From the NCBI GenBank assembly GCA_022570975.1, contig JACZYS010000041.1, positions 1 to 14,227 of the forward strand: a DNA stretch of 14,227 bases, given 5' to 3'. Shown here one piece after another: positions 7,765 to 14,227 of this stretch. This stretch comes from Candidatus Zixiibacteriota bacterium (lineage in GTDB: Bacteria; Zixibacteria; MSB-5A5; GN15; FEB-12). The stretch's first letter is position 1. Every line of letters begins with the position of its first letter. The notes beneath the pieces were generated by a model. It ran no database searches. It was given only the letters and a program-made list of their open reading frames with translations, and had not been told where the DNA came from. Position numbers and translations under genes: made by a program.

Positions 7765-8452
7765 ACTCCACGTCCTGATTGCTCTTGATAATAACTATCA
7801 CGCCGTTATGGCTGCAAAAGAGTTGAAAGAAAAATTCCCCGGGTCAGTAATTGAAAATCAACAAACCGGCAGCTCTGTTTTAAAAAGTATGATGTACAAG
7901 GATTTTGATATTGTCATTATGGACCACCAGCTTTCAGACACAAATTCTTCTAATCTCTTAAGAAGTATATGCACAAATAAAATTATGATTGCTGTAATTG
8001 TGCTGGTCGAAAAAAAGTCAGATATTCCTTTGCAAAAACCAGAGAGAGGATGTCTGGCAGAATATTATCTTAAGAAGAAAGACTTTCAATATGATTTGCC
8101 GGAGCTTGTGGAGAAGACTTATCGAAAATTCCAGAACTCGTTTGAAAAAAAATATCAGGAAGAAATAATAATAGACTCAAGTAATGCAGAAATAGTAAAT
8201 CTTGCCGCCGGTACCTTATCTCACGAAATTAACAATCCGCTGATGACAATTCTGGGAATAGTCGAGCTTATAATAGAAGATTCCAAAAACAGTAACCCGG
8301 ATTTGTATGAAAAAGCACAAATGATTCAGGAATCAGCTGTAAGAATCCATTCATCGCTCAGTAATCTTGCCAATGGCTCACGGCTTTCCTTACGTGAAAC
8401 CGTAACCGGCAGAATAATTGAGTCACAGGTTGAAGAGAGTCCGGACAATTAA
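7754..8452 (+). CDS. REC-DHp protein: receiver-like domain plus histidine phosphoacceptor domain, no ATPase domain
   Basis: A 232-residue protein. Residues about 4-125 are receiver-like: LIALDNN has one acidic pocket residue (D12), FDIVIMD gives the expected phosphoacceptor D57, and the lysine position falls in LKKKD (107-109). The beta-4 Thr/Ser is apparently a valine (VLVEKK), so the domain may be partly degenerate. A linker leads to a HisKA-type helical hairpin, about 143-210, with the canonical H-box SHEINNPL (H157). The protein ends 22 residues after that hairpin, where an ATP-binding domain would normally begin, and none follows in any frame before yicC. It could be trans-phosphorylated by the preceding protein, or act as a histidine phosphotransfer protein. 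No response regulator with an output domain is nearby. Confidence 0.83.
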   Translation: MINKLHVLIALDNNYHAVMAAKELKEKFPGSVIENQQTGSSVLKSMMYKDFDIVIMDHQLSDTNSSNLLRSICTNKIMIAVIVLVEKKSDIPLQKPERGCLAEYYLKKKDFQYDLPELVEKTYRKFQNSFEKKYQEEIIIDSSNAEIVNLAAGTLSHEINNPLMTILGIVELIIEDSKNSNPDLYEKAQMIQESAVRIHSSLSNLANGSRLSLRETVTGRIIESQVEESPDN

Positions 8453-8484
8453 ACTCATAAGCCGTTAAAGCAGAATAATTTCAG

Positions 8485-8514
8485 TTGACAAAATAACTAT
8501 ATTCTCTATTTTTG
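8485..8514 (+). promoter_or_regulatory. Bacteroidota-type promoter for yicC-gmk-rpoZ-topA
   Basis: TTG (8485-8487, inside TTGACA) is followed after 19 bases by TATTTTTG (8507-8514), fitting the -33 TTG / -7 TAnnTTTG pattern of Bacteroidota. The 90-base gap between two functionally unrelated gene blocks is a logical site for a promoter. TTGACA could also act as a sigma-70 -35, but 17 bases further on there is no good TATAAT. No terminator for the preceding genes is visible in the gap. Confidence 0.55.
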
Positions 8515-8542
8515 TGCCTTAATCTAAGTGAGGCAGTCGTAA

Positions 8543-9418
8543 ATGAATTCAATGACCGGATTTGGTAAAGCCGAATCCAAGACAAAAACCGGAAAATTTA
8601 CCGCAGAGCTAAGCTCTGTCAATAATCGTTATCTGGAAATCTCAATAAGATTGCCCAAACAGTTATTTGTATTGGAATCAAAAGTCAGAGAGATTATCTC
8701 TAACTCATTGAGCCGAGGCAAGATAAACGTTTGGATTAACTTCGCGGAAAATGACGATGCCCCGGAAAAATATCTCATCAATAAAAGTGCCTTAAAGGCT
8801 TATTATAAACAGCTCAAATCAATAAAAACCGACCTGAAGCTGTCCGGTAATGTAGATATTGCCGACCTTTTAAAACTTCCTGATTTGATCGTCAATGAAA
8901 GATCAAGTATTGACGAGAAAAAAATCTGGGTGCCGCTTAAAAAGGCTGTAGAGTCTGCTTTAAAGCAGATGAGGATAATGCGAGCCCACGAGGGGCAGGT
9001 GATGAAAAATGAGATGCTCTTAAGGATTGAAATACTATCAAAACTTTTAAAGAGAGTTGAAAAACTGGCCGGTAAAATGGCCGCTTCCCAGAGAAAAAAG
9101 CTTACTGCCAAGATAAATGATATTCTTTCTGCTCCACTGCCTGACAATAACAGAATTGAGGAAGAGATTGCTATTATGGCAGAAAAAGTAGATATAACAG
9201 AAGAGTGCGTAAGAATGTACAGCCATCTCTCATTATTTGGTAAGACCATGAACGCCAAGGCTCCTTCCGGAAAAAAACTAAACTTTATCCTTCAGGAAAA
9301 AAACAGAGAAATCAATACTATGGGTTCAAAAGCAGTCAATCAGGACATTTCTCCAATTTTGATATCAATGAAAGATGAAGTCGAAAAAATCCGGGAAATG
9401 GTCCAGAATGTTGAATAA
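8543..9418 (+). CDS. yicC: YicC/YloC-family endoribonuclease
   Basis: A complete 291-residue protein, about the length of E. coli YicC (about 287). The N-terminal hallmark MNSMTGFGKA, then VNNRYLEISIRLP (26-38) and the C-terminal GKKLNFILQEKNREINTMGSKA region (243-264) are typical of the family, as is the E-x-D-I-x-E-E-x-x-R helix around 207-230. Members of this family act as endoribonucleases in RNA turnover. The middle (about 155-190) is lysine-rich and probably helical. TGAGG at 8529-8533 is a modest ribosome binding site 9 bases before the ATG. The gene starts a run with gmk and rpoZ, an order seen in many bacteria. Confidence 0.95.
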   Translation: MNSMTGFGKAESKTKTGKFTAELSSVNNRYLEISIRLPKQLFVLESKVREIISNSLSRGKINVWINFAENDDAPEKYLINKSALKAYYKQLKSIKTDLKLSGNVDIADLLKLPDLIVNERSSIDEKKIWVPLKKAVESALKQMRIMRAHEGQVMKNEMLLRIEILSKLLKRVEKLAGKMAASQRKKLTAKINDILSAPLPDNNRIEEEIAIMAEKVDITEECVRMYSHLSLFGKTMNAKAPSGKKLNFILQEKNREINTMGSKAVNQDISPILISMKDEVEKIREMVQNVE

Positions 9419-9421
9419 TGC

Positions 9422-9425
9422 AAGG
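9422..9425 (+). promoter_or_regulatory. Ribosome binding site that supports the TTG start of gmk
   Basis: AAGG lies 6 bases before TTG at 9432. An in-frame TAA at 9429-9431 rules out any earlier start in this frame, and the next codons (TTGAGCAATAAATTC) contain no ATG before the P-loop, so TTG is the start. The ATG at 9418, which overlaps the yicC stop, opens only a five-codon frame ending with TGA at 9433-9435. Confidence 0.65.
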
Positions 9426-9431
9426 TTTTAA

Positions 9432-10121
9432 TTGAGCAATAAATTCTTACCCGGAAAAATAATCGTCATTTCTTCTCCTTCAGGAGTTGGTAAAACATCC
9501 ATTTGCAAAGAGCTCTTAACCGAGCGAAGAAAAGCCGAAGGCTGGAAATTCTCCATCTCATATACTACCAGAGAGCGTAGACCAACTGAAACTGACGGTA
9601 AAGAATATTTCTTTGTTTCTCAGGAAAAATTTGATGAGCTTTCCCAAAAAGATTTCTTTGCAGAACACTTTAAAGTCCATCTTTATCATTACGGCACCCC
9701 GCGCCCAAAGATTGAAGAAACTATAAACAATGGAGGCTTACTCTTATTGGACGTTGATCTTCAGGGAGCATTAGAAATAAAATCTGACTACCCGGATGCC
9801 GTTACTTTTTTCATCCTGCCGCCATCGATCACCGCTTGGGGGAACAGACTGACAAAAAGAGGTACCGAAACTGGCGAGCAACTTAAAGTCAGATTTGAAA
9901 ACGCAAGAGATGAAGTGAAATCTTATCATAAATTTGAGCATCTTATAATAAATGACCAATTAAATTTGGCTATTGACCAAATTTTGTGTATTATAACAGG
10001 CTCAAGAGATGCCGGGAACTCTGTTTCCAGCAAGGAGGTTGAGGCTATTGTAAAGCCAATAATCAATCTCTCTGCGGAACAAATTGATGAAATAATCGGT
10101 TGTAACGATGAAAATAAATAG
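9432..10121 (+). CDS. gmk: Guanylate kinase
   Basis: Converts GMP and ATP to GDP and ADP in purine nucleotide metabolism in the cytosol. The P-loop SSPSGVGKT is at 14-22. The GMP-binding region has SYTTRERRPTETDGKEYFFV (43-62), E78, and YGTPR (87-91), followed by LLLDVDLQGA (103-112) and the lid arginine region NRLTKRGTET (138-147) with R154 and R159. The 229 residues are slightly longer than typical (about 205), through a C-terminal tail of about 25 residues. The start codon is TTG. It lies 13 bases after yicC and is followed by rpoZ after 9 bases. Confidence 0.96.
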   Translation: MSNKFLPGKIIVISSPSGVGKTSICKELLTERRKAEGWKFSISYTTRERRPTETDGKEYFFVSQEKFDELSQKDFFAEHFKVHLYHYGTPRPKIEETINNGGLLLLDVDLQGALEIKSDYPDAVTFFILPPSITAWGNRLTKRGTETGEQLKVRFENARDEVKSYHKFEHLIINDQLNLAIDQILCIITGSRDAGNSVSSKEVEAIVKPIINLSAEQIDEIIGCNDENK

Positions 10122-10130
10122 GAGACCAAA

Positions 10131-10358
10131 ATGAAAGTAGTATCACAGGAGGCCTTAAACAGCTTGGAGCTAAATCGTTATGAAGCAATCATTATTGCTT
10201 CACAGCATGCCCGCAGGCTTAATAGAGAAAGACTTGATAAGCTTGAAAGGCTGGAAGAAGACCCCAATATTGAGCTTGATCCAAGAAAAATAACCATGGT
10301 CGCACTTAAAGATCTTTTGGATGGCAGGGTAAAGTTTACTCGTTCTGATTCGATGTAA
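10131..10358 (+). CDS. rpoZ: DNA-directed RNA polymerase omega subunit
   Basis: A 75-residue omega subunit, which binds the beta-prime C-terminus and helps assemble and stabilise RNA polymerase. The helix NRYEAIIIASQHARRLN (15-31) and the conserved ITMVALKDLLDGRVKF segment (54-69) are diagnostic. An AGGAG at 10120-10124 overlaps the gmk stop codon and lies 6 bases from the ATG, so translation is probably tied to gmk. In many bacteria coaBC follows rpoZ; here topA comes next. Confidence 0.93.
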   Translation: MKVVSQEALNSLELNRYEAIIIASQHARRLNRERLDKLERLEEDPNIELDPRKITMVALKDLLDGRVKFTRSDSM

Positions 10359-10395
10359 TAATAGTGATTTTGTATTAACCGAACTAAAGGAGCAC

Positions 10396-12678
10396 ATGGC
10401 AAAGAACTTACTAATTGTTGAATCACCCGCTAAAACTAAAACTCTGGCTCGCTTTTTAGGAAAAGATTTTAATATTCTGGCCACTATAGGCCACATTATT
10501 GACCTTCCCAAATCAAAAATCGGAATTGATCCGGAAAATGGCTTTCAGCCGCAATATGATGTTATCGCCGGTAAGGAAAAGATCATCAAAGAGCTCAAAA
10601 AAGCGGCAAAAACCGCTGACAAAATTTTCCTGGCCCCTGATCCTGACCGGGAAGGTGAGGCGATTGCATGGCATGTAGCCAATTCGCTCCCCAAAAACAG
10701 GCAAAAAGATATTGTCAGAGTGACATTTAATGAAATAACAAAACCGGCCGTTTTGGATGCCATCAAAAATCCAAGGGCTATTGACATAAACAAAGTAAAC
10801 GCCCAGCAAACCCGCCGTATTCTTGATAGAGTCGTAGGATATACAGTTTCTCCATTCCTCTGGAAAACAATTGCTTATAATCTCTCAGCCGGAAGAGTCC
10901 AGTCGGTAGCTTTGAGACTGGTTTGTGAGCGTGAAGTTGAGATTGATAAGTTTATTTCCAAAGAATACTGGAATATAACTGCCAGTCTCTCAAAAGGAAA
11001 AAAAGATATATTTGATGCCCGGCTTTTCAAGATTGATGACAAAACTGTTGTCAAGGCCGGTGAAAAAGGAACCAAAAAATTAACGATCAAGTCTGAAAAA
11101 GAAGTAAAGAAATATCTTGAAGAGATAAAAAAGTCAGATTTTATTGTCTCTGAAATTAAAAATACAACCAAATCCAGAAAACCATATGCACCTTTCATCA
11201 CCTCAACTCTCCAGCAACAGGGAGCCCAGGTCTGCGGTTTTGCCCCCAAAAAGACGATGGCTATTGCACAGAAACTGTATGAGGGGATAGAGATAGGTAA
11301 AGACGGACAAACCGGGTTGATAACATATATGAGAACCGACTCGTTCAGAGTTGCCAATGAGGCCTTAAAAGCTGTTCGCGGATTTATCAAGAAAGAATAT
11401 GGTGATAGTTACCTCCCGTCAAAACCGATTCCATACGGCAGGAAAAAGTCTGCTCAGGATGCCCACGAGGCAATTCGTCCTACAAATATGTCATTCACTC
11501 CCGAGCGGATGCAAAAACATCTGACCCCGCAACAGCACAAATTATATACTATAATCTGGAACCGTTTTGTAGCCTCACAAATGAACCCGGCAGCCTTTGA
11601 TGTAGAAACAATAGATATAGGTGTCGGCAGGTTCACTTTCCGGGTATCAAGTCAGAGAGTAAAATTTGATGGATTTTTGCGAGTTTACAACGAGGCTTCA
11701 ACTCAGGATAACAGCAATGGTGAGTTTGCCGTTGCCAGCCTTCCTAAGATGAAAGAAAAAGACAAACTCAACCTCAAAAAACTGACCGAAACTCAGTCCT
11801 TCACCAAACCGCCGGCAAGATTTTCAGAAGCAATGCTGATAAAACAGCTTGAGGCGGACGGAATTGGCCGACCATCGACTTATGCCTCAATCATATCTAC
11901 TATCAAAGATAGAAAATATACTGACCTTATTGAAAAAAGGCTGCATCCCACTTCGTTAGGGAAAGTAGTAAACAAAATATTAGTAGAAAATTTCCCCAAA
12001 CTATTCAATGTAAAATTTACGGCCAATATGGAAAAAGAGCTGGATTTGATTGAAACCGGCGAAGATGACTGGATTAAAGTCTTGAAAGATTTCTATGACC
12101 CGTTCATGAAAGTCATGGAATCCTTAAAAGGGAAACATGCCGAAATAAAAGAATCACTTATTGAAGAAACTGATATTGAATGTGAAAAGTGCGGTTCAAA
12201 AATGATTATCAAATGGGGCAGAAACGGACGATTCATGGCCTGCTCCAATTACCCGGAGTGCAAAAACGCCGGGCCTATTCCCGGTGAAGAAGAAGAAATC
12301 ACCACCGATAAAAAATGCCGGAAATGCAATGCTGATATGGTTGTCAAAACCGGGCGCTTTGGAAAATTTTTGGCCTGCTCTGCTTATCCGGAATGCAAGA
12401 ATACAGAGCCGCTGACATTGGGTATAAAGTGTCCTGAATCCGGCTGCGATGGTGAAATTGCTGAGAGAAAATCAAAAAAAGGCCGTTTATTCTACAGTTG
12501 TTCAAACTATCCAAAATGCAAATTCTCCATGTGGGACAGACCGGTAGATAAAAAATGCACGGTTTGCAATTATCCGTTCATGGTTTTAAAGTCATTGAAA
12601 TCAAAAGGGGAATTCTACCGCTGTCCGGAATGTAAGAGCCAAGAACCGGTCAAAAGTGATAAAGTAAAAAATAAGTAA
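10396..12678 (+). CDS. topA: DNA topoisomerase I (type IA) with four C-terminal zinc fingers
   Basis: Relaxes negatively supercoiled DNA by transient single-strand cleavage. The TOPRIM domain (about 3-120) has E9 and D82-P-D84-R-E86. SAGRVQSVALRL is at 164-174, and the catalytic tyrosine is Y311 in LITYMRTDS. HEAIRPT (357-363) and EADGIGRPSTYASII (486-500) are typical. The C-terminus holds four Cys4 fingers: C596/C599/C616/C622, C641/C644/C661/C667, C679/C684/C702/C708 and C721/C724/C743/C746. At 760 residues it is of usual length. AAAGGAG (10386-10392) lies close to the ATG, and the gap from rpoZ is 37 bases, so it is probably in the same transcript. Confidence 0.97.
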   Translation: MAKNLLIVESPAKTKTLARFLGKDFNILATIGHIIDLPKSKIGIDPENGFQPQYDVIAGKEKIIKELKKAAKTADKIFLAPDPDREGEAIAWHVANSLPKNRQKDIVRVTFNEITKPAVLDAIKNPRAIDINKVNAQQTRRILDRVVGYTVSPFLWKTIAYNLSAGRVQSVALRLVCEREVEIDKFISKEYWNITASLSKGKKDIFDARLFKIDDKTVVKAGEKGTKKLTIKSEKEVKKYLEEIKKSDFIVSEIKNTTKSRKPYAPFITSTLQQQGAQVCGFAPKKTMAIAQKLYEGIEIGKDGQTGLITYMRTDSFRVANEALKAVRGFIKKEYGDSYLPSKPIPYGRKKSAQDAHEAIRPTNMSFTPERMQKHLTPQQHKLYTIIWNRFVASQMNPAAFDVETIDIGVGRFTFRVSSQRVKFDGFLRVYNEASTQDNSNGEFAVASLPKMKEKDKLNLKKLTETQSFTKPPARFSEAMLIKQLEADGIGRPSTYASIISTIKDRKYTDLIEKRLHPTSLGKVVNKILVENFPKLFNVKFTANMEKELDLIETGEDDWIKVLKDFYDPFMKVMESLKGKHAEIKESLIEETDIECEKCGSKMIIKWGRNGRFMACSNYPECKNAGPIPGEEEEITTDKKCRKCNADMVVKTGRFGKFLACSAYPECKNTEPLTLGIKCPESGCDGEIAERKSKKGRLFYSCSNYPKCKFSMWDRPVDKKCTVCNYPFMVLKSLKSKGEFYRCPECKSQEPVKSDKVKNK

Positions 12679-12768
12679 AAGATATATTCACTCTTTCTCT
12701 TAATAAAAAATAGAATTCTCACTTTCAATTTATTTGACCTCACTCATTTAATATTATTATTTATATTT
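12679..12768. other. A/T-rich topA-xerC gap
   Basis: No hairpin terminator is visible. TTTGACC at 12733-12739 could be a -33/-35 element, followed by very A/T-rich sequence up to the xerC start (TATATTTA at 12762-12769 is one base off TAnnTTTG but overlaps the start codon). There is no Shine-Dalgarno sequence before xerC. A weak promoter is possible, but read-through from topA is equally plausible. Confidence 0.35.
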
Positions 12769-13695
12769 ATGCTCAAGAAAGAACTTAATAGTTTTTTGAA
12801 TTACTTAACCCAAGAAAGAAATCTGGCCAAAAACAGCCTTGATGCCTACCGGAGAGATTTAACCGGCTGGGTTGAATTTTTGGATAATAAAATAAAAAAA
12901 CAAAGCAGTTCTGCCGACAAAAACGACCCTCTTTTCCTGAGACTTTTTCTGAGAGAAAAAACAAACAAGAACATCTCCAACAGATCTCTGGCAAGATTTA
13001 TCTCATCCCTTTCCGGTTTTCAGAAATATCTGATCAACCGCCCCGGCGGCAGGAAATATATTTTCAAACTTCCCAAAATGAAATTTAGCTCAGACCTCCC
13101 CAAAGTCCTTTCCCAAAAAGAGACCAAGCAAATTTTTGATATGGCAGATATAGTTATAGACAGGAAAAACAAAAACAGGTACTTCTACTCCCGTGATTAT
13201 AACATGATTTCACTCTTATATGCAACCGGAATGAGAAGAGAAGAATTGGCAAACATCAAAATCTCTGATATCAATTATGATTATAACCTCATGACTGTTA
13301 CCGGCAAAGGCAACAAGGTAAGAGAAGTACCTCTGGGTGATAACTCTATGGCTGAATTGAAAGAATATCTCAGGCTCAGAAAAGAATTTGCCCTTTCAAA
13401 AGACAGACCGGCACCCAATATCTTTTTAAATAGGGAAGGAAACTCTCTCTCCAATAGAACCGTAGATAGAATCATAAAGAAATTCAGCAAATCTGTCGGC
13501 AGCCAGTTCACGCCACATACTTTCCGCCATTCATTTGCCACTCATATGCTTGAGAACGGGGCTGACTTGATGCTGATAAAAGAAATCTTAGGCCATTCAT
13601 CACTTGCAACAACCCAAAAATATACCCATGTTACCGCAGAAAAGATGAAGAGAGTTTATAACAAGGCGCACCCACGCTCCGGCTCTGAAAGATAG
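12769..13695 (+). CDS. xerC: Tyrosine recombinase XerC
   Basis: A 308-residue site-specific recombinase with an N-terminal SAM-like DNA-binding domain (about 1-92) and a catalytic domain (about 108-300). The full catalytic set is visible: R156 (TGMRREEL), K180 (TGKGNK), H250 and R253 (TPHTFRHSFATH), H276 (LGHSSLATTQ) and the nucleophile Y285 (KYTHV). Xer recombinases resolve chromosome dimers at dif with FtsK. XerC and XerD cannot be told apart securely from motifs alone; the position between topA and hslV favours XerC. No dif site is in the window. The ATG has no Shine-Dalgarno; an A/T run leads directly into it. Confidence 0.92.
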   Translation: MLKKELNSFLNYLTQERNLAKNSLDAYRRDLTGWVEFLDNKIKKQSSSADKNDPLFLRLFLREKTNKNISNRSLARFISSLSGFQKYLINRPGGRKYIFKLPKMKFSSDLPKVLSQKETKQIFDMADIVIDRKNKNRYFYSRDYNMISLLYATGMRREELANIKISDINYDYNLMTVTGKGNKVREVPLGDNSMAELKEYLRLRKEFALSKDRPAPNIFLNREGNSLSNRTVDRIIKKFSKSVGSQFTPHTFRHSFATHMLENGADLMLIKEILGHSSLATTQKYTHVTAEKMKRVYNKAHPRSGSER

Positions 13696-13708
13696 CAGTA
13701 CTATGAAT

Positions 13709-13721
13709 ATTGAATTTCAAT
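13709..13721. repeat. 13-bp palindrome ATTGAA-T-TTCAAT upstream of hslV
   Basis: A perfect inverted repeat of 6-bp arms with one central base, just after xerC and about 15 bases before the likely -7 box of hslV. It could be an operator, but a short A/T-rich palindrome can also arise by chance. It does not resemble the CIRCE heat-shock operator. Confidence 0.35.
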
Positions 13722-13735
13722 TAGTTATTTGCATA

Positions 13736-13743
13736 TATATTTG
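13736..13743 (+). promoter_or_regulatory. Possible -7 box (TATATTTG) for hslV
   Basis: TATATTTG matches TAnnTTTG and lies 42 bases before the hslV start. A TTG at 13710-13712 lies 23 bases upstream, at the long end of the allowed spacing, and within the 13-bp palindrome. It would let hslV be transcribed independently of xerC. Confidence 0.4.
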
Positions 13744-13785
13744 TCATAAAAAGAGGCAGCTTTTACCAAGATTGAGGAAATAAAT

Positions 13786-14227
13786 ATGAAATATCACGCG
13801 ACTACAATATTGGGTCTGATACATAACGGCCAGGCCGCTATCGCCGGCGACGGTCAGGTCTCTTTTGATGACACCATATTAAAAGGAAAGGCCAACAAGA
13901 TAAGAACCATGTACGATGGCAAAATATTAACCGGTTTTGCCGGAACGGCTGCCGAAGCTCTGGCTCTTTTTGAACTGCTTGAAAAAAAAATTGATGAATT
14001 TGAAGGAAACCTTCCCCGGGCGGCGGTTGAACTGGCCAAAGACTGGCGAACCGATAAAGTCCTCCAAAAATTAGAAGCCATAATGGCTGTTTTGGACAAA
14101 GACCATATCTTTTTGGTGAGCGGTACCGGCGATGTCATTGAACCGGATGACGGCATTATAGCCATTGGCTCCGGCGGAACATTTGCACTGGCGGCGGCTC
14201 GTGCATTTATCGTAGCCAACCCTAAAA
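13786..14227 (+). CDS. hslV: HslV (ClpQ) protease subunit, 3' end cut by the window
   Basis: The first 147 codons of the proteasome-like peptidase of the HslUV ATP-dependent protease; the frame stays open to the window end. The N-terminus MKYHATTI carries a five-residue propeptide, so T6 becomes the catalytic N-terminal threonine. At the matching mature positions 17 and 33 are D22 (in AGDGQ) and K38. FAGTAAEALALFELLE (51-66), AAVELAKDWRTDK (79-91), LVSGTGDVIEPDDG (110-123) and AIGSGG (126-131) are family hallmarks. GAGGAAA at 13774-13780 is the ribosome binding site. hslU would be expected next, outside the window. Confidence 0.96.
   Translation, partial: MKYHATTILGLIHNGQAAIAGDGQVSFDDTILKGKANKIRTMYDGKILTGFAGTAAEALALFELLEKKIDEFEGNLPRAAVELAKDWRTDKVLQKLEAIMAVLDKDHIFLVSGTGDVIEPDDGIIAIGSGGTFALAAARAFIVANPK

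Noticed and set aside
8485..8513. Classical sigma-70 promoter starting with TTGACA
   Set aside because: At 17 bases downstream the hexamer is ATTTTT, a poor -10; the TAnnTTTG reading of the same stretch fits better.
8453..8542. A hidden ATP-binding domain after the REC-DHp gene
   Set aside because: The gap is only 90 bases, contains a promoter-like sequence and is followed directly by yicC.
10359..10395. A small or remnant coaBC gene between rpoZ and topA
   Set aside because: Only 37 bases are available, including the topA ribosome binding site.
10875..11390. Antisense 171-residue ORF within topA
   Set aside because: It lies across the conserved topoisomerase core, including the active-site region, and has no family features.
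13709..13721. CIRCE-type heat-shock operator upstream of hslV
   Set aside because: The sequence and the 1-base spacer do not match TTAGCACTC-N9-GAGTGCTAA.
13854..14219. Antisense 121-residue ORF opposite hslV
   Set aside because: It lies entirely opposite clear HslV coding sequence and shows only low-complexity serine/alanine-rich translation.
1..14227. tRNA, rRNA, CRISPR array, insertion sequence, phage attachment site or replication origin
   Set aside because: I found no cloverleaf with conserved arms, no regularly spaced repeats, no transposase, no target-site duplication and no clustered DnaA boxes. The only recombinase is a chromosomal Xer protein.

Overview
The window is one contiguous run of eleven genes, all on the + strand, from a low-GC Gram-negative-type bacterium. 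Several traits point to the FCB group (Bacteroidota and uncultured relatives such as Zixibacteria or Marinimicrobia): an AsmA-like envelope protein, an exported S8 protease with a Por/type IX secretion C-terminal tail and a Bacteroidota-style prodomain, and TAnnTTTG promoter boxes in several gaps. No rRNA or other phylogenetic marker is present to fix the phylum, so the assignment is an inference.

Layout. Positions 1-265 have no recognisable gene; they hold the terminator of an upstream gene and a leader rich in inverted repeats. Positions 266-8452 form a tightly packed accessory block: a metallo-beta-lactamase-fold hydrolase (UPF0173 type), an AsmA-like protein, a secreted subtilase, a soluble PAS/GAF-like/PAS histidine-kinase-like protein, and a short REC-DHp protein. 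The last four genes are separated by 3 and 8 bases and then overlap by 11. Positions 8543-12678 are a housekeeping block: yicC, gmk, rpoZ, topA. Two further genes, xerC and the window-truncated hslV, follow 90-base gaps and keep the topA-xerC-hslV order known from many bacteria.

Most interesting point. The two signalling genes look like one histidine kinase divided between two proteins. The upstream protein (5845-7764) has sensor domains and an ATP-binding catalytic domain, but its dimerisation/phosphoacceptor region has no canonical H-box. The downstream protein (7754-8452) has a receiver-like domain and a textbook H-box helical hairpin, and stops about where the ATP-binding domain would begin. 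The 11-base overlap and the strongest Shine-Dalgarno sequence in the window favour coordinated synthesis. The pair follows directly after an envelope-lipid protein and an exported protease, so it may act in envelope or secretion control, but no sequence evidence shows its signal or target.

The housekeeping genes act in RNA turnover (YicC), nucleotide supply (Gmk), transcription (RpoZ), DNA topology and chromosome resolution (TopA, XerC) and protein quality control (HslV).
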